Assembly (NCBI GenBank): GCA_017623955.1
Contig: JAGAOA010000023.1
Span: forward strand, 1-9,299
Reading direction: 5' to 3'
DNA: 9,299 nt
Origin: Opitutales bacterium
GTDB taxonomy: Bacteria; Verrucomicrobiota; Verrucomicrobiae; Opitutales; CAG-312
Below are positions 1 to 5,831 of this stretch, piece by piece. Every line of letters starts with the position of its first letter. Position 1 is the first letter of the stretch. The notes under the pieces are model-generated. The model saw only the letters and a list, made by a program, of their open reading frames with translations. It was not told where the DNA came from and searched no databases. The translations under genes and the position numbers were made by a program.

Positions 1-57
1 AGTTGGTGGAGCTGTGCTACGCACTGCCCACCCGAACAAACGCTCCATAAGCTGTGA

Positions 58-146
58 GGTGCCTCGATTGCGTATTTATATAAAAAAGAGCTTTTCTTAG
101 AAAAGCTCTTTGTGTTTATATAAATATTTTTCGCAATCGAGACACC
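58..146. repeat. Long imperfect hairpin of copy 1
   Basis: An inverted repeat made of stacked helices: GGTG 58-61 with CACC 143-146; CTCGATTGCG 63-72 with CGCAATCGAG 132-141 after one C/A mismatch; TATTTATATAAA 73-84 with TTTATATAAATA 115-126; and AAAGAGCTTTTC 85-96 with the complementary 100-111, leaving a TTA loop at 97-99. It corresponds in position and layout to the hairpin at 281-376 but shares little sequence with it. On its own the tip could be read as a terminator hairpin, but no run of T directly follows it. The pairing is visible directly. Its role is unknown. Confidence 0.8.
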
Positions 147-148
147 GC

Positions 149-163
149 CCTCGCACGTTTTTT
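149..163 (+). terminator. 3' arm of closing stem plus T6 tract, copy 1
   Basis: CCTCGCACG followed by TTTTTT matches the 3' half of an intrinsic terminator. The 5' half of the stem should lie just left of the window, by analogy with copy 2, where the first strand (187-197) precedes the core by about 60 bp. The call depends on that unseen strand. Confidence 0.35.
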
Positions 164-186
164 AGAGTGGGATTGTGTTGGAAGAA

Positions 187-390
187 CAAAATCGTGAGGT
201 TTGCATTGGAAGTTGCGTTTGTGAGCGGTGGGATAGTACTATGTACAGACCACCCGAACAAACCAACTTGAAATCAAACCGCTTGCTTTGGTGGTGGTTC
301 TATTTACAAAGAAATGCGTTTCTTATGAAACGCATTTCTTCTTCTTTTTATAAATACCACCACCACCAAAGCAAGCACCTCACGGTTTTG
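187..390 (+). ncRNA. Candidate structured RNA, copy 2 (complete, three-way junction)
   Basis: Hand folding gives a Y-shaped structure. The closing stem is 187-197 with 380-390 (11 bp, one T/G wobble that only pairs on the plus strand). Arm A starts directly after it: GGTTTG 198-203 with CAAACC 275-280, AAGTTG 210-215 with CAACTT 264-269, GTTTGT 217-222 with ACAAAC 258-263, GGTGG 227-231 with CCACC 250-254, and GTAC 236-239 with GTAC 243-246 around a TAT loop. Arm B is the long hairpin 281-376, directly abutting arm A. Unpaired GAGC (223-226) faces CGA (255-257), part of the motif shared with copy 1. Only about 23 bp separate copy 1's T tract from this copy's closing stem, so separate promoters are unlikely and the two copies are probably co-transcribed. 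Its 3' end stops 2 bp before the stop codon of the convergent PEP-CTERM gene. No family was recognised. Confidence 0.55.
281..376. repeat. Long hairpin (arm B) of copy 2
   Basis: An 18-bp uninterrupted stem pairs 281-298 with 359-376 (GCTTGC...TGGTGGT side against ACCACCA...GCAAGC side). After a small internal loop comes TATTTA 301-306 with TAAATA 351-356, then a 14-bp apical stem 309-322 with 327-340 around a TTAT loop. The T-rich stretch 341-349 after the apical stem means the tip could also act as a plus-strand terminator. In the minus direction the hairpin lies just past the PEP-CTERM gene and could terminate that transcript, although the following sequence is only moderately T-rich. The pairing is certain. 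The function is inferred. Confidence 0.8.
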
Positions 391-392
391 CT

Positions 393-1676
393 TTACTTTC
401 TGCGGTAGGCAACGAATGCTAACGCTATTGCGCCGAATATCATTGCCCATTCGGCTGGTTCTGGAACAACACCACTTACCAATGCATAATAACCACCCAT
501 ATCTGCCCAGCTTACATCTACTTTATTAGTACCCTGCATTGCTGTAATTTTCTTTATGTCGATACTTCCAATTGTATCTTTTTCTGTTATGCGAAATAAA
601 TCGTTTTGGAAATCTGAAATAATTATTTCAGAAAAATTTTCGGTAAAGATAGTTTCGAAAGTAGCTACATTGCCATTTAAAGTAATTGTAAATACAGTAG
701 GACTTGTAGCATTATTTGATTTTAAATCTGCAAAACTATTGTCTGCACCAAGTTCCAAAAAAGCAGTTTTTGTAGCACCTGAGCACTCAATTCTAATATA
801 ACCGTCGTCAGACAAAGCTTTATCAGTTGTTATAAGAGCATCTTTTGAATTAATTATTAGTTTGGCGTTATTGTTCAATGTAATACCTGCATTAGCAGAT
901 ATAATTTTATGTGTTACGCCTTCACCTATGGTAAGCGAAGAACTATCAGATAATCTGAAATAATTAACCTTAGCATCCTCAGAAAGAGAAGAAATTTCGT
1001 TAGCTGTACCATGAATTAAAACAGGGCTACCAGACTTACCAGCAAATTCAAAAGTACCACCATTTACAGACAAGCCATTTATATTAAACGATTGCCAACT
1101 TGTTCCTGTATATTTAATATACAACTTTGCGTTTGCAGCAATTTGAATTTCACGCGAACCTGCTGATTCTACTAAATTAGAGAATGATACAGATGTATTT
1201 TCGCCCAAAAACAAATCACCTTGAGATCCTTCAAACTTAGATGCACATTCTATATTCCACGTTGTAGTTGTCCCTGTTTGATGTGCTCTAAAATTTAAGA
1301 ATTTAACTGTACCATCACCCGAAAAATGAACTTGAGAATCTGCTACCATACCCTTTGTTTCCGTATGAAGCTGGTTTATTGTAAGCTCAAAGCCCGCACC
1401 AATCTGGATATCAGTATTTCCTGCAACACCTGCACTACCAGAAAAACCTAAAACAGAAAGATTCAAACTTGAAATATTTTTTTCTGTGTCAACATTAGCA
1501 GAAATGCTATTTCCATCTTTGCAAAAATATATTTTATCACCATCTTGAACAACTGTACCATCATTCATAACCGGCAACGTATTTACGTTATCAGTCAACC
1601 AATAAAATCCAGCAGCATTCATAGATGACATCAATGCTATGATAGAAATTAAAGTTAATGCAATTTTCCTTTTCAT
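393..1676 (-). CDS. PEP-CTERM sorting domain protein, secreted, beta-rich
   Basis: This 427-residue protein has a signal peptide (basic MKRK, hydrophobic core, cleavage near residue 22 around SMNAA). At the extreme C-terminus is a PEP-CTERM tag: VPEP, then an Ala/Phe-rich transmembrane segment, then the basic end YRRK. Such tags are known to target proteins for processing by an exosortase (EpsH/Xrt) and display at the envelope or in extracellular polymer. The middle (about 25-400) is rich in Ser, Thr, Asn, Gly and short hydrophobic strands, with phrases such as LTIGEGV and ITLNNNAKLIINSKD typical of beta-helix or autotransporter-like passenger folds. No catalytic motif was seen. The start is the ATG preceded by an A/G-rich stretch (AGAAAG about 8 bases upstream), and a sigma70-like promoter lies at 1707-1734. 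It is convergent with the structured RNA array to its left. The exosortase is not in this window. The tag call is firm; the passenger function is unknown. Confidence 0.9.
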   Translation of the reverse strand: MKRKIALTLISIIALMSSMNAAGFYWLTDNVNTLPVMNDGTVVQDGDKIYFCKDGNSISANVDTEKNISSLNLSVLGFSGSAGVAGNTDIQIGAGFELTINQLHTETKGMVADSQVHFSGDGTVKFLNFRAHQTGTTTTWNIECASKFEGSQGDLFLGENTSVSFSNLVESAGSREIQIAANAKLYIKYTGTSWQSFNINGLSVNGGTFEFAGKSGSPVLIHGTANEISSLSEDAKVNYFRLSDSSSLTIGEGVTHKIISANAGITLNNNAKLIINSKDALITTDKALSDDGYIRIECSGATKTAFLELGADNSFADLKSNNATSPTVFTITLNGNVATFETIFTENFSEIIISDFQNDLFRITEKDTIGSIDIKKITAMQGTNKVDVSWADMGGYYALVSGVVPEPAEWAMIFGAIALAFVAYRRK

Positions 1677-1706
1677 AAATTAAACTTTCTTTTAATGTAG
1701 AGCTAT

Positions 1707-1734
1707 ATGCTACCCCCCTAACTACCCTTGTCAA
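1707..1734 (-). promoter_or_regulatory. Sigma70-like promoter of the PEP-CTERM gene
   Basis: On the minus strand, TTGACA (1729-1734, perfect -35) is followed by a 16-bp spacer (containing a G6 run) and TAGCAT (1707-1712, 4 of 6 to the -10 consensus). A start near 1700 would give a leader of about 24 bases before the ATG at 1676. Confidence 0.55.
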
Positions 1735-1835
1735 GAAAAAAATTACTTTTTTTGGAACAAAAATAAAAAAAAATTGTTTATTAGAATGGGAAGTTACCGA
1801 ATATGTAATCACAACCATCAAAAAAAAGGAAAATT

Positions 1836-2042
1836 ATGAAAAACATTTTATCGTTATCATTAATAGCTGTAATGGCACTAGCTTTGAGCGCTTGCTGTTG
1901 CCCAAAGAAAAATTGTCCAAAGAACGATTGTTCAAAATGTCCATGTGTGGAAAAGGTATGCCCTAAAAAAGAATGCCCAAAAACAAAAAATTGTCCACAA
2001 CAGACTACAAATTGTGCTCAAGCGTGTCCTAAGACAAAATAG
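1836..2042 (+). CDS. Small cysteine/lysine/proline-rich lipoprotein
   Basis: This 68-residue protein has a type II signal peptide: MKN, a hydrophobic core, and lipobox LSAC with the modified Cys at residue 20. The predicted mature part is 49 residues with 12 cysteines (20, 21, 22, 27, 32, 35, 37, 42, 47, 53, 60, 64), about 11 lysines, and five CPK tripeptides, so it looks like an irregular C-P-K-(K/N/E) repeat. It should be lipid-anchored on the periplasmic or outer side of a membrane. Cys density at this level suggests metal binding or disulfide cross-linking, but no named family was recognised. The ribosome binding site AAGGA (1826-1830) sits 5 bases before the ATG, one of the better sites here. 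A weak TTAGAA/TGTAAT pair (1781-1809) could be its promoter. It is a single-gene unit ending at the terminator at 2101-2132. The reading frame is convincing because of the intact lipobox, RBS and terminator. Confidence 0.82.
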   Translation: MKNILSLSLIAVMALALSACCCPKKNCPKNDCSKCPCVEKVCPKKECPKTKNCPQQTTNCAQACPKTK

Positions 2043-2100
2043 ATATTTTTTGCGAAAGCAAAAATTCCTAAGAATGTTGTTTTGTGTTTGTATAGTAGTT

Positions 2101-2132
2101 GCGGGTTCGAGTAATCGAATCCGCTTTTTTTT
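2101..2132 (+). terminator. Intrinsic terminator after the lipoprotein gene
   Basis: GCGGGTTCGA (2101-2110) pairs with TCGAATCCGC (2115-2124) over 10 bp with one G/T wobble, closing a GTAA loop, and is followed directly by eight T residues (2125-2132). A textbook rho-independent terminator. Confidence 0.93.
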
Positions 2133-2146
2133 AAAGAACAATAGAC

Positions 2147-2175
2147 TTGACGCACAGAACCAAAAAAACGATAAT
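2147..2175 (+). promoter_or_regulatory. Sigma70-like promoter of the rhamnosidase gene
   Basis: TTGACG (2147-2152, 5 of 6) and GATAAT (2170-2175, 5 of 6) are separated by exactly 17 bp. A start near 2182 gives a leader of roughly 23 bases. The promoter follows directly after the upstream terminator, so the rhamnosidase is transcribed independently of the lipoprotein gene. Confidence 0.75.
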
Positions 2176-2204
2176 TTATACAAATATAACAACAAATATC
2201 TATT

Positions 2205-5051
2205 ATGAAAAAAATAATGACATACTCATTGTTCGCATTAGCGTTCACGCTCGGAAGCGAAATGCTAGCTGCGGGGAAACCAGTAGACGTAACTGTGTGC
2301 GATTTCTATACCAACCCTCTTGGATACAATCTTCAAGATTTGTCGTTTTCATGGAAACTTCCGGCAGAACGAACCGGAATGGCTCAATCGGCATATCAAA
2401 TTGTAGTTGCAGAAAACGAAAAAGCACTCAACGACAACAACTATTTGTGGAATAGCGGTAAGGTAAATTCAGATAAATCTGTTAAAGTAGCGTACAAAGG
2501 TAAACCTTTCGCCGCAAAAACGGGAGCTGTATTCAAAGTAAAATATTGGGACGAAAAAGGTGAAGAATCTGAATGGTCGGATATTCATTCATTCGAACAA
2601 GGTCTCTTAAAAAACTCGGACTGGAAAGCAGATTGGATCTCTGCAAACGAAGAAACTACAAGACGCAAAGAATTTCGTAGTAAATCGCACAACGGCAAAG
2701 GCAAACTTAGAGAAGTTACTCTCGGAGGCGACAAACCAACATACCTTCGCAAAGAATTTACACTAGGCGAGAATATCGTAAAGGCTCGTGCGTATGTATC
2801 GTGCTTAGGTATTTTCCAGATGTATATAAATGGCAAAAAAATCGGTAACGACTTCTGGGGCACTGGCTGGACTGACTACGGAGTTCGTGTACAATCAAAC
2901 ACATACGATGTAACAGATGCATTGCGTTCAGGCAATAATACAGTAGGGGCATTGTTAGGTGGAGGCTGGTACACCGGCAGAATGGGCTGGAATTTGAATT
3001 CGTGCAATTATGGCGATAATCCAAAATTCTTAGCTCAGATTGAAATAGAATACAAAGATGGAAAAAAACAAACCATAGTAACAGATTCTTCATGGAAATG
3101 GTCGCGTGGTCCGATTGTGGCTGCAGATATTTATGATGGAGAGGACTATGATGCACGCTTAGAACAAGACGGTTGGAACGACACATATTCAACTCCATCG
3201 CTGTCTAATTTATGGGGACTAATTGGCAATGTAAGCAAATTTGACGACTCTTCATGGAAATCGGTAAAAGCTGAAAAAATTGACGACAAAATATTAATAG
3301 AACCACGCAGAGCTACTCCTGTTGTCATAAAAGATATACTTTATCCAATCTCTGTAAGAAAAGTAAAAGCAGGAACTTACATCTTCGACTTAGGACAAAA
3401 TATAGTTGGATGGGCAAAAATAAAAATTCCATCTGTACCAGATAGAAAAATTACAATACGTTTTGCCGAAATGTTAAATCAAGATGGCACAATGTATACC
3501 GATAATTACAGAACCGCTAGAAGTATAGATACTTACACATGCTCAAGCTATGGAATTGCTGAATATGAACCTACTCTCACCTTCCACGGATTTCGCTATG
3601 TTGAATTGAGCGGATTACCTGAAGAAATTGAAGCAACAAAAGATTGGGTTGAAGGGAAAGTGGTATATACCGACCTAAAATTAATAGGATCTTTTCTTTG
3701 CTCAGAAACAAAAATCAATAAATTACAAAGCAACATCCAGTGGGGTCAACGTTGCAACTTCCTATCAGTTCCAACCGATTGCCCTCAACGCGATGAACGT
3801 ATGGGGTGGCTTGGCGATGCTCAAGTTTTCGTCCCAACTGCTGCATTCAATATGGATGTAAACGCTTTCTTCAACAAATGGACTCTAGATATAAGAGATG
3901 CTACAACGCCTAATGGAGCTTTTCCAGATATTGCACCAAAAAAGAAAAATATGGAAGCCAAATGGTTTAGAGAAAATGTCGGTAGAGCAGCTTGGGCTGA
4001 TGCTGTGATAATCTGCCCATGGGAAATTTACAAAGCATACGGAGATGAAAAAATCTTACGCGACAATTACGAAGCTATGAAAAAATACATAGACTTCCTC
4101 ATTAAGGATGCGAAAAATTACACTCGTCCAGAAGTGGGCTATGGCGACTGGATTCAACCTTTTGCCCCCTTGGGAAAATCGGATAGCTCAAAAGGATTAA
4201 TCGGAACTGCGTACTTTGTTTACGATTGCGATATAATGGTTAAAGTTGCAAAAATACTCGGTAAAAATGAAGATGCTAAAAAGTTCGCTGAAACGGCTCA
4301 GAAGGTTCGCAATGCGTTTTGCAAAAAGTATTTAAAGGAAAATGGAATTGTTGAAAATGACTGTCAGACATCGTATCTGCTAGCATTAGCATTCGACATC
4401 CTACCTGAAAACGTCCGCCCTGCTGCATTTAAAAATCTACTAAAGACAATAGAACGTGCAGACTTCCACTTACGCACAGGCTTTGTGGGTACACCTCTAT
4501 TAAATCCAGTTTTAACAAAATTTGGTAGAAGTGACTTGGCTTATAGACTGTTGTTGACAGAAACATATCCATCGTGGTTGTACCCAATTAATCAAGGCGC
4601 TACAACAATGTGGGAACGCTGGAATAGCTATTCTCACAAAGATGGATTTGGAGATGTCAACATGAATTCGTTTAATCATTACGCGTATGGCGCAATAGGT
4701 CAGTGGATGTACAAAGACGTTGCAGGTTTATGGAACGATGAAAATGCTGCTGGCTATAAGAATGTAATATTTGCCCCCAACCTCACAAATAAAATGTCTT
4801 TCGCAACGGCAACACTACAAACTCCTTATGGACTTGCATCATCGTCATGGAAACGTACAGATGGTGTTATTGAATGGAATATTGTAATTCCGCCAAACTC
4901 AACAGGTACAATAAAAATTCCAACAAAAAATGTTGCATCGGTACGCATTAATGGCGATCCACTTAAAAAGGACTGTTCTCTTGAAGATGGGTATCCAGTA
5001 TTGAGTAAAGTGGTTTCTGGAAAATATAAAATACATTTAAGAGAAAAATAA
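2205..5051 (+). CDS. Secreted alpha-L-rhamnosidase, glycoside hydrolase family 78
   Basis: This 948-residue enzyme is predicted to release terminal alpha-L-rhamnose from plant or microbial glycans by an inverting mechanism. A signal peptide (1 to about 23, MKK...LAA) exports it. Domains in order: N-terminal Ig-like module (about 25-150), Bac_rhamnosid_N-type beta-sandwich (about 178-360, from YLRKEF at 180), concanavalin-like domain with FDLGQN at 394-399, catalytic (alpha/alpha)6 barrel (about 490-848), and C-terminal beta domain (about 850-948). The signature D525-CPQR-D-E531-RMGWLG-D538 supplies the general acid E531. WE804RWN...NH825 supplies the general base E804 with its partner His 21 residues later, the same spacing as in characterised GH78 enzymes (E895/H916 of the Streptomyces avermitilis enzyme). 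All key residues are present, so it should be active. No Shine-Dalgarno is evident before the ATG, but the signal peptide and promoter spacing support this start. Transporter, regulator and other glycosidases are absent nearby, so no polysaccharide-utilisation cluster is visible. Confidence 0.95.
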   Translation: MKKIMTYSLFALAFTLGSEMLAAGKPVDVTVCDFYTNPLGYNLQDLSFSWKLPAERTGMAQSAYQIVVAENEKALNDNNYLWNSGKVNSDKSVKVAYKGKPFAAKTGAVFKVKYWDEKGEESEWSDIHSFEQGLLKNSDWKADWISANEETTRRKEFRSKSHNGKGKLREVTLGGDKPTYLRKEFTLGENIVKARAYVSCLGIFQMYINGKKIGNDFWGTGWTDYGVRVQSNTYDVTDALRSGNNTVGALLGGGWYTGRMGWNLNSCNYGDNPKFLAQIEIEYKDGKKQTIVTDSSWKWSRGPIVAADIYDGEDYDARLEQDGWNDTYSTPSLSNLWGLIGNVSKFDDSSWKSVKAEKIDDKILIEPRRATPVVIKDILYPISVRKVKAGTYIFDLGQNIVGWAKIKIPSVPDRKITIRFAEMLNQDGTMYTDNYRTARSIDTYTCSSYGIAEYEPTLTFHGFRYVELSGLPEEIEATKDWVEGKVVYTDLKLIGSFLCSETKINKLQSNIQWGQRCNFLSVPTDCPQRDERMGWLGDAQVFVPTAAFNMDVNAFFNKWTLDIRDATTPNGAFPDIAPKKKNMEAKWFRENVGRAAWADAVIICPWEIYKAYGDEKILRDNYEAMKKYIDFLIKDAKNYTRPEVGYGDWIQPFAPLGKSDSSKGLIGTAYFVYDCDIMVKVAKILGKNEDAKKFAETAQKVRNAFCKKYLKENGIVENDCQTSYLLALAFDILPENVRPAAFKNLLKTIERADFHLRTGFVGTPLLNPVLTKFGRSDLAYRLLLTETYPSWLYPINQGATTMWERWNSYSHKDGFGDVNMNSFNHYAYGAIGQWMYKDVAGLWNDENAAGYKNVIFAPNLTNKMSFATATLQTPYGLASSSWKRTDGVIEWNIVIPPNSTGTIKIPTKNVASVRINGDPLKKDCSLEDGYPVLSKVVSGKYKIHLREK

Positions 5052-5064
5052 AAACATCGCAAAA

Positions 5065-5102
5065 AAAAATGCACATGCTTTTGACACGTGCATTTTTATT
5101 TT
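5065..5102. terminator. Intrinsic terminator after the rhamnosidase gene
   Basis: AAAAATGCAC (5065-5074) pairs perfectly with GTGCATTTTT (5088-5097) and is followed by more T. The A run on the 5' side would make it work in both directions. It lies 14 bp past the stop codon. Confidence 0.85.
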
Positions 5103-5177
5103 AGTTATCAAAAGAAAAATCATGCTTACTTTTGAAAAATAAATTACGATACTAAGAAACGAACAATTAGAAAATCT

Positions 5178-5672
5178 ATGAAAAAAATAAATAAGAAAAA
5201 ATACTTTTTAATGGCAGTTTTATCGGCATTATGTGCAATTCCATTACACGCAACAAACAAAGAGTCAACCTCTGTAAAAGCTGAAGTTAAGACAGATGCT
5301 TTGAAAATAGAAGAAGATTTCGACGCGGCTTTAAAAGCTGCTAAAGCTGATGGGAAGAAGATAATCCTTCAATTTTCAGGCAATGAATGGTGTCCTCCAT
5401 GTCAAATGATGGATAAATTTATTCTAAAAACAAAGGAGTTTGCAAAATATGCAAACGAAAAGTTACACTTCATAGCTGCAGATTTCTCTAGATTTGGAGA
5501 ACCTAACAACAAAAAATTTGCAAAACGCTACAAAGAACTTGCTGAAAAATATCAACTTCGTGGATTCCCAACATTGATAATACTATCGCCCAATGGAGTT
5601 GTTGTTGATACAATAATTGGGCTTGAAGTAAAGAGTCCCGAAGAACTTATAAACCGCATAGAACGCAAATAA
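5178..5672 (+). CDS. Exported thioredoxin-fold protein with WCPPC active site
   Basis: This 164-residue protein has a signal peptide (MKKINKKKYF, hydrophobic core, cleavage near ...PLHA at about residue 26), so it acts outside the cytoplasm. After a short Lys/Glu-rich linker comes a thioredoxin-like domain (about 45-160): strand IILQFSG, redox motif W71-C72-P-P-C75, and the cis-proline motif GFP131-T. The layout resembles Thioredoxin_7/DsbD-gamma-like proteins (DFDAALKAAKADGKKIIL...) rather than cytoplasmic TrxA, which has CGPC. The likely job is thiol/disulfide exchange on envelope proteins. The CPPC dipeptide affects redox potential in this superfamily, but the direction here is not predictable from sequence. 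The upstream ribosome site is weak (AGAAAA). The preceding terminator at 5065-5102 separates it from the rhamnosidase, so it is a separate unit, and it ends at the bidirectional terminator 5697-5735. The Cys-rich lipoprotein at 1836-2042 is a conceivable client; this is speculation. Confidence 0.88.
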   Translation: MKKINKKKYFLMAVLSALCAIPLHATNKESTSVKAEVKTDALKIEEDFDAALKAAKADGKKIILQFSGNEWCPPCQMMDKFILKTKEFAKYANEKLHFIAADFSRFGEPNNKKFAKRYKELAEKYQLRGFPTLIILSPNGVVVDTIIGLEVKSPEELINRIERK

Positions 5673-5696
5673 TACAATTTAACTCAACAAAAAAAA

Positions 5697-5735
5697 AGAG
5701 AGCATCCTAAGTTTTTTAGGATGCTCTCTCTTTTA
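5697..5735. terminator. Bidirectional intrinsic terminator between convergent genes
   Basis: GAGAGCATCCTAA (5698-5710) pairs perfectly with TTAGGATGCTCTC (5716-5728) around GTTTT, extended by A5697/T5729. T-rich sequence follows on the right, and the A run 5690-5697 on the left gives a T tract on the minus strand. It serves the thioredoxin gene from the left and the phosphorylase gene from the right. Confidence 0.92.
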
Positions 5736-5757
5736 CCGCTTTTTGTATATAATCTGA

Positions 5758-5805
5758 CTATCTTACATACTCTTGTTGGCAAAGGAGCGCACTCCAAATT
5801 GTCAT
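5758..5805 (-). CDS. Possible 15-codon leader/microprotein ORF with perfect Shine-Dalgarno
   Basis: On the minus strand, AAGGAGGT (5814-5821) is a full match to the anti-SD sequence. About 8 bases further on is an ATG opening MTIWSALLCQQEYVR and a TAG stop. It begins 27 bp past the stop codon of the phosphorylase gene and ends just before the shared terminator, so it would be carried on the same mRNA. Other ribosome sites in the window are weak and A-rich, which makes this perfect site stand out. Fifteen codons are too few for a composition or family test. It could be a chance match within a purine-rich stretch. Confidence 0.3.
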   Translation of the reverse strand: MTIWSALLCQQEYVR

Positions 5806-5831
5806 AGACTCAGACCTCCTTTTTTCTAAAA

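Larger units (their letters stand above)
1..163 (+). ncRNA. Candidate structured RNA, copy 1 (3' part; 5' end outside the window)
   Basis: This is the right-hand part of an element whose complete second copy lies at 187-390, with the shared core CACCCGAACAAAC exactly 222 bp apart (29-41 and 251-263). Visible stems are GGTGG 5-9 with CCACC 28-32, an inner GTGC 14-17 with GCAC 21-24 closing a TAC loop, and a long hairpin at 58-146. The 3' strands at 33-57 and 147-157 have no partner inside the window, as expected if their 5' partners lie to the left of position 1. The segment CCTCGCACG (149-157) sits where copy 2 has the 3' arm of its closing stem and is followed by TTTTTT (158-163), which suggests an intrinsic terminator and plus-strand transcription. 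No known RNA family was recognised. The fold was drawn by hand. A DNA-level palindromic element is the main alternative. Confidence 0.5.

Noticed and set aside
1..390. CRISPR array or integron attC sites
   Set aside because: Only two units with a 222-bp period and little sequence identity, no spacer pattern, and no GTTRRRY/RYYYAAC core pair or cassette gene.
175..408. 77-codon plus-strand ORF starting with TTG
   Set aside because: It lies inside the structured element, has no ribosome site, and its composition follows the palindromes. Treated as chance.
556..801. Plus-strand ORF antisense to the PEP-CTERM gene
   Set aside because: No start-site support or recognisable protein; shadow of the real gene.
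2101..2124. GGTTCGA...TCGAATCC resembles a tRNA T-arm
   Set aside because: No acceptor, D or anticodon arm around it; it is the stem of an intrinsic terminator with T8.
1932..2208. Overlapping ORFs on both strands across the lipoprotein gene and terminator
   Set aside because: They are other-frame readings of the Cys-rich gene and run through a strong terminator.
2758..3198. 146-codon minus-strand ORF inside the rhamnosidase gene
   Set aside because: The sense frame is a conserved GH78 domain; the antisense product resembles nothing and has no start signals.
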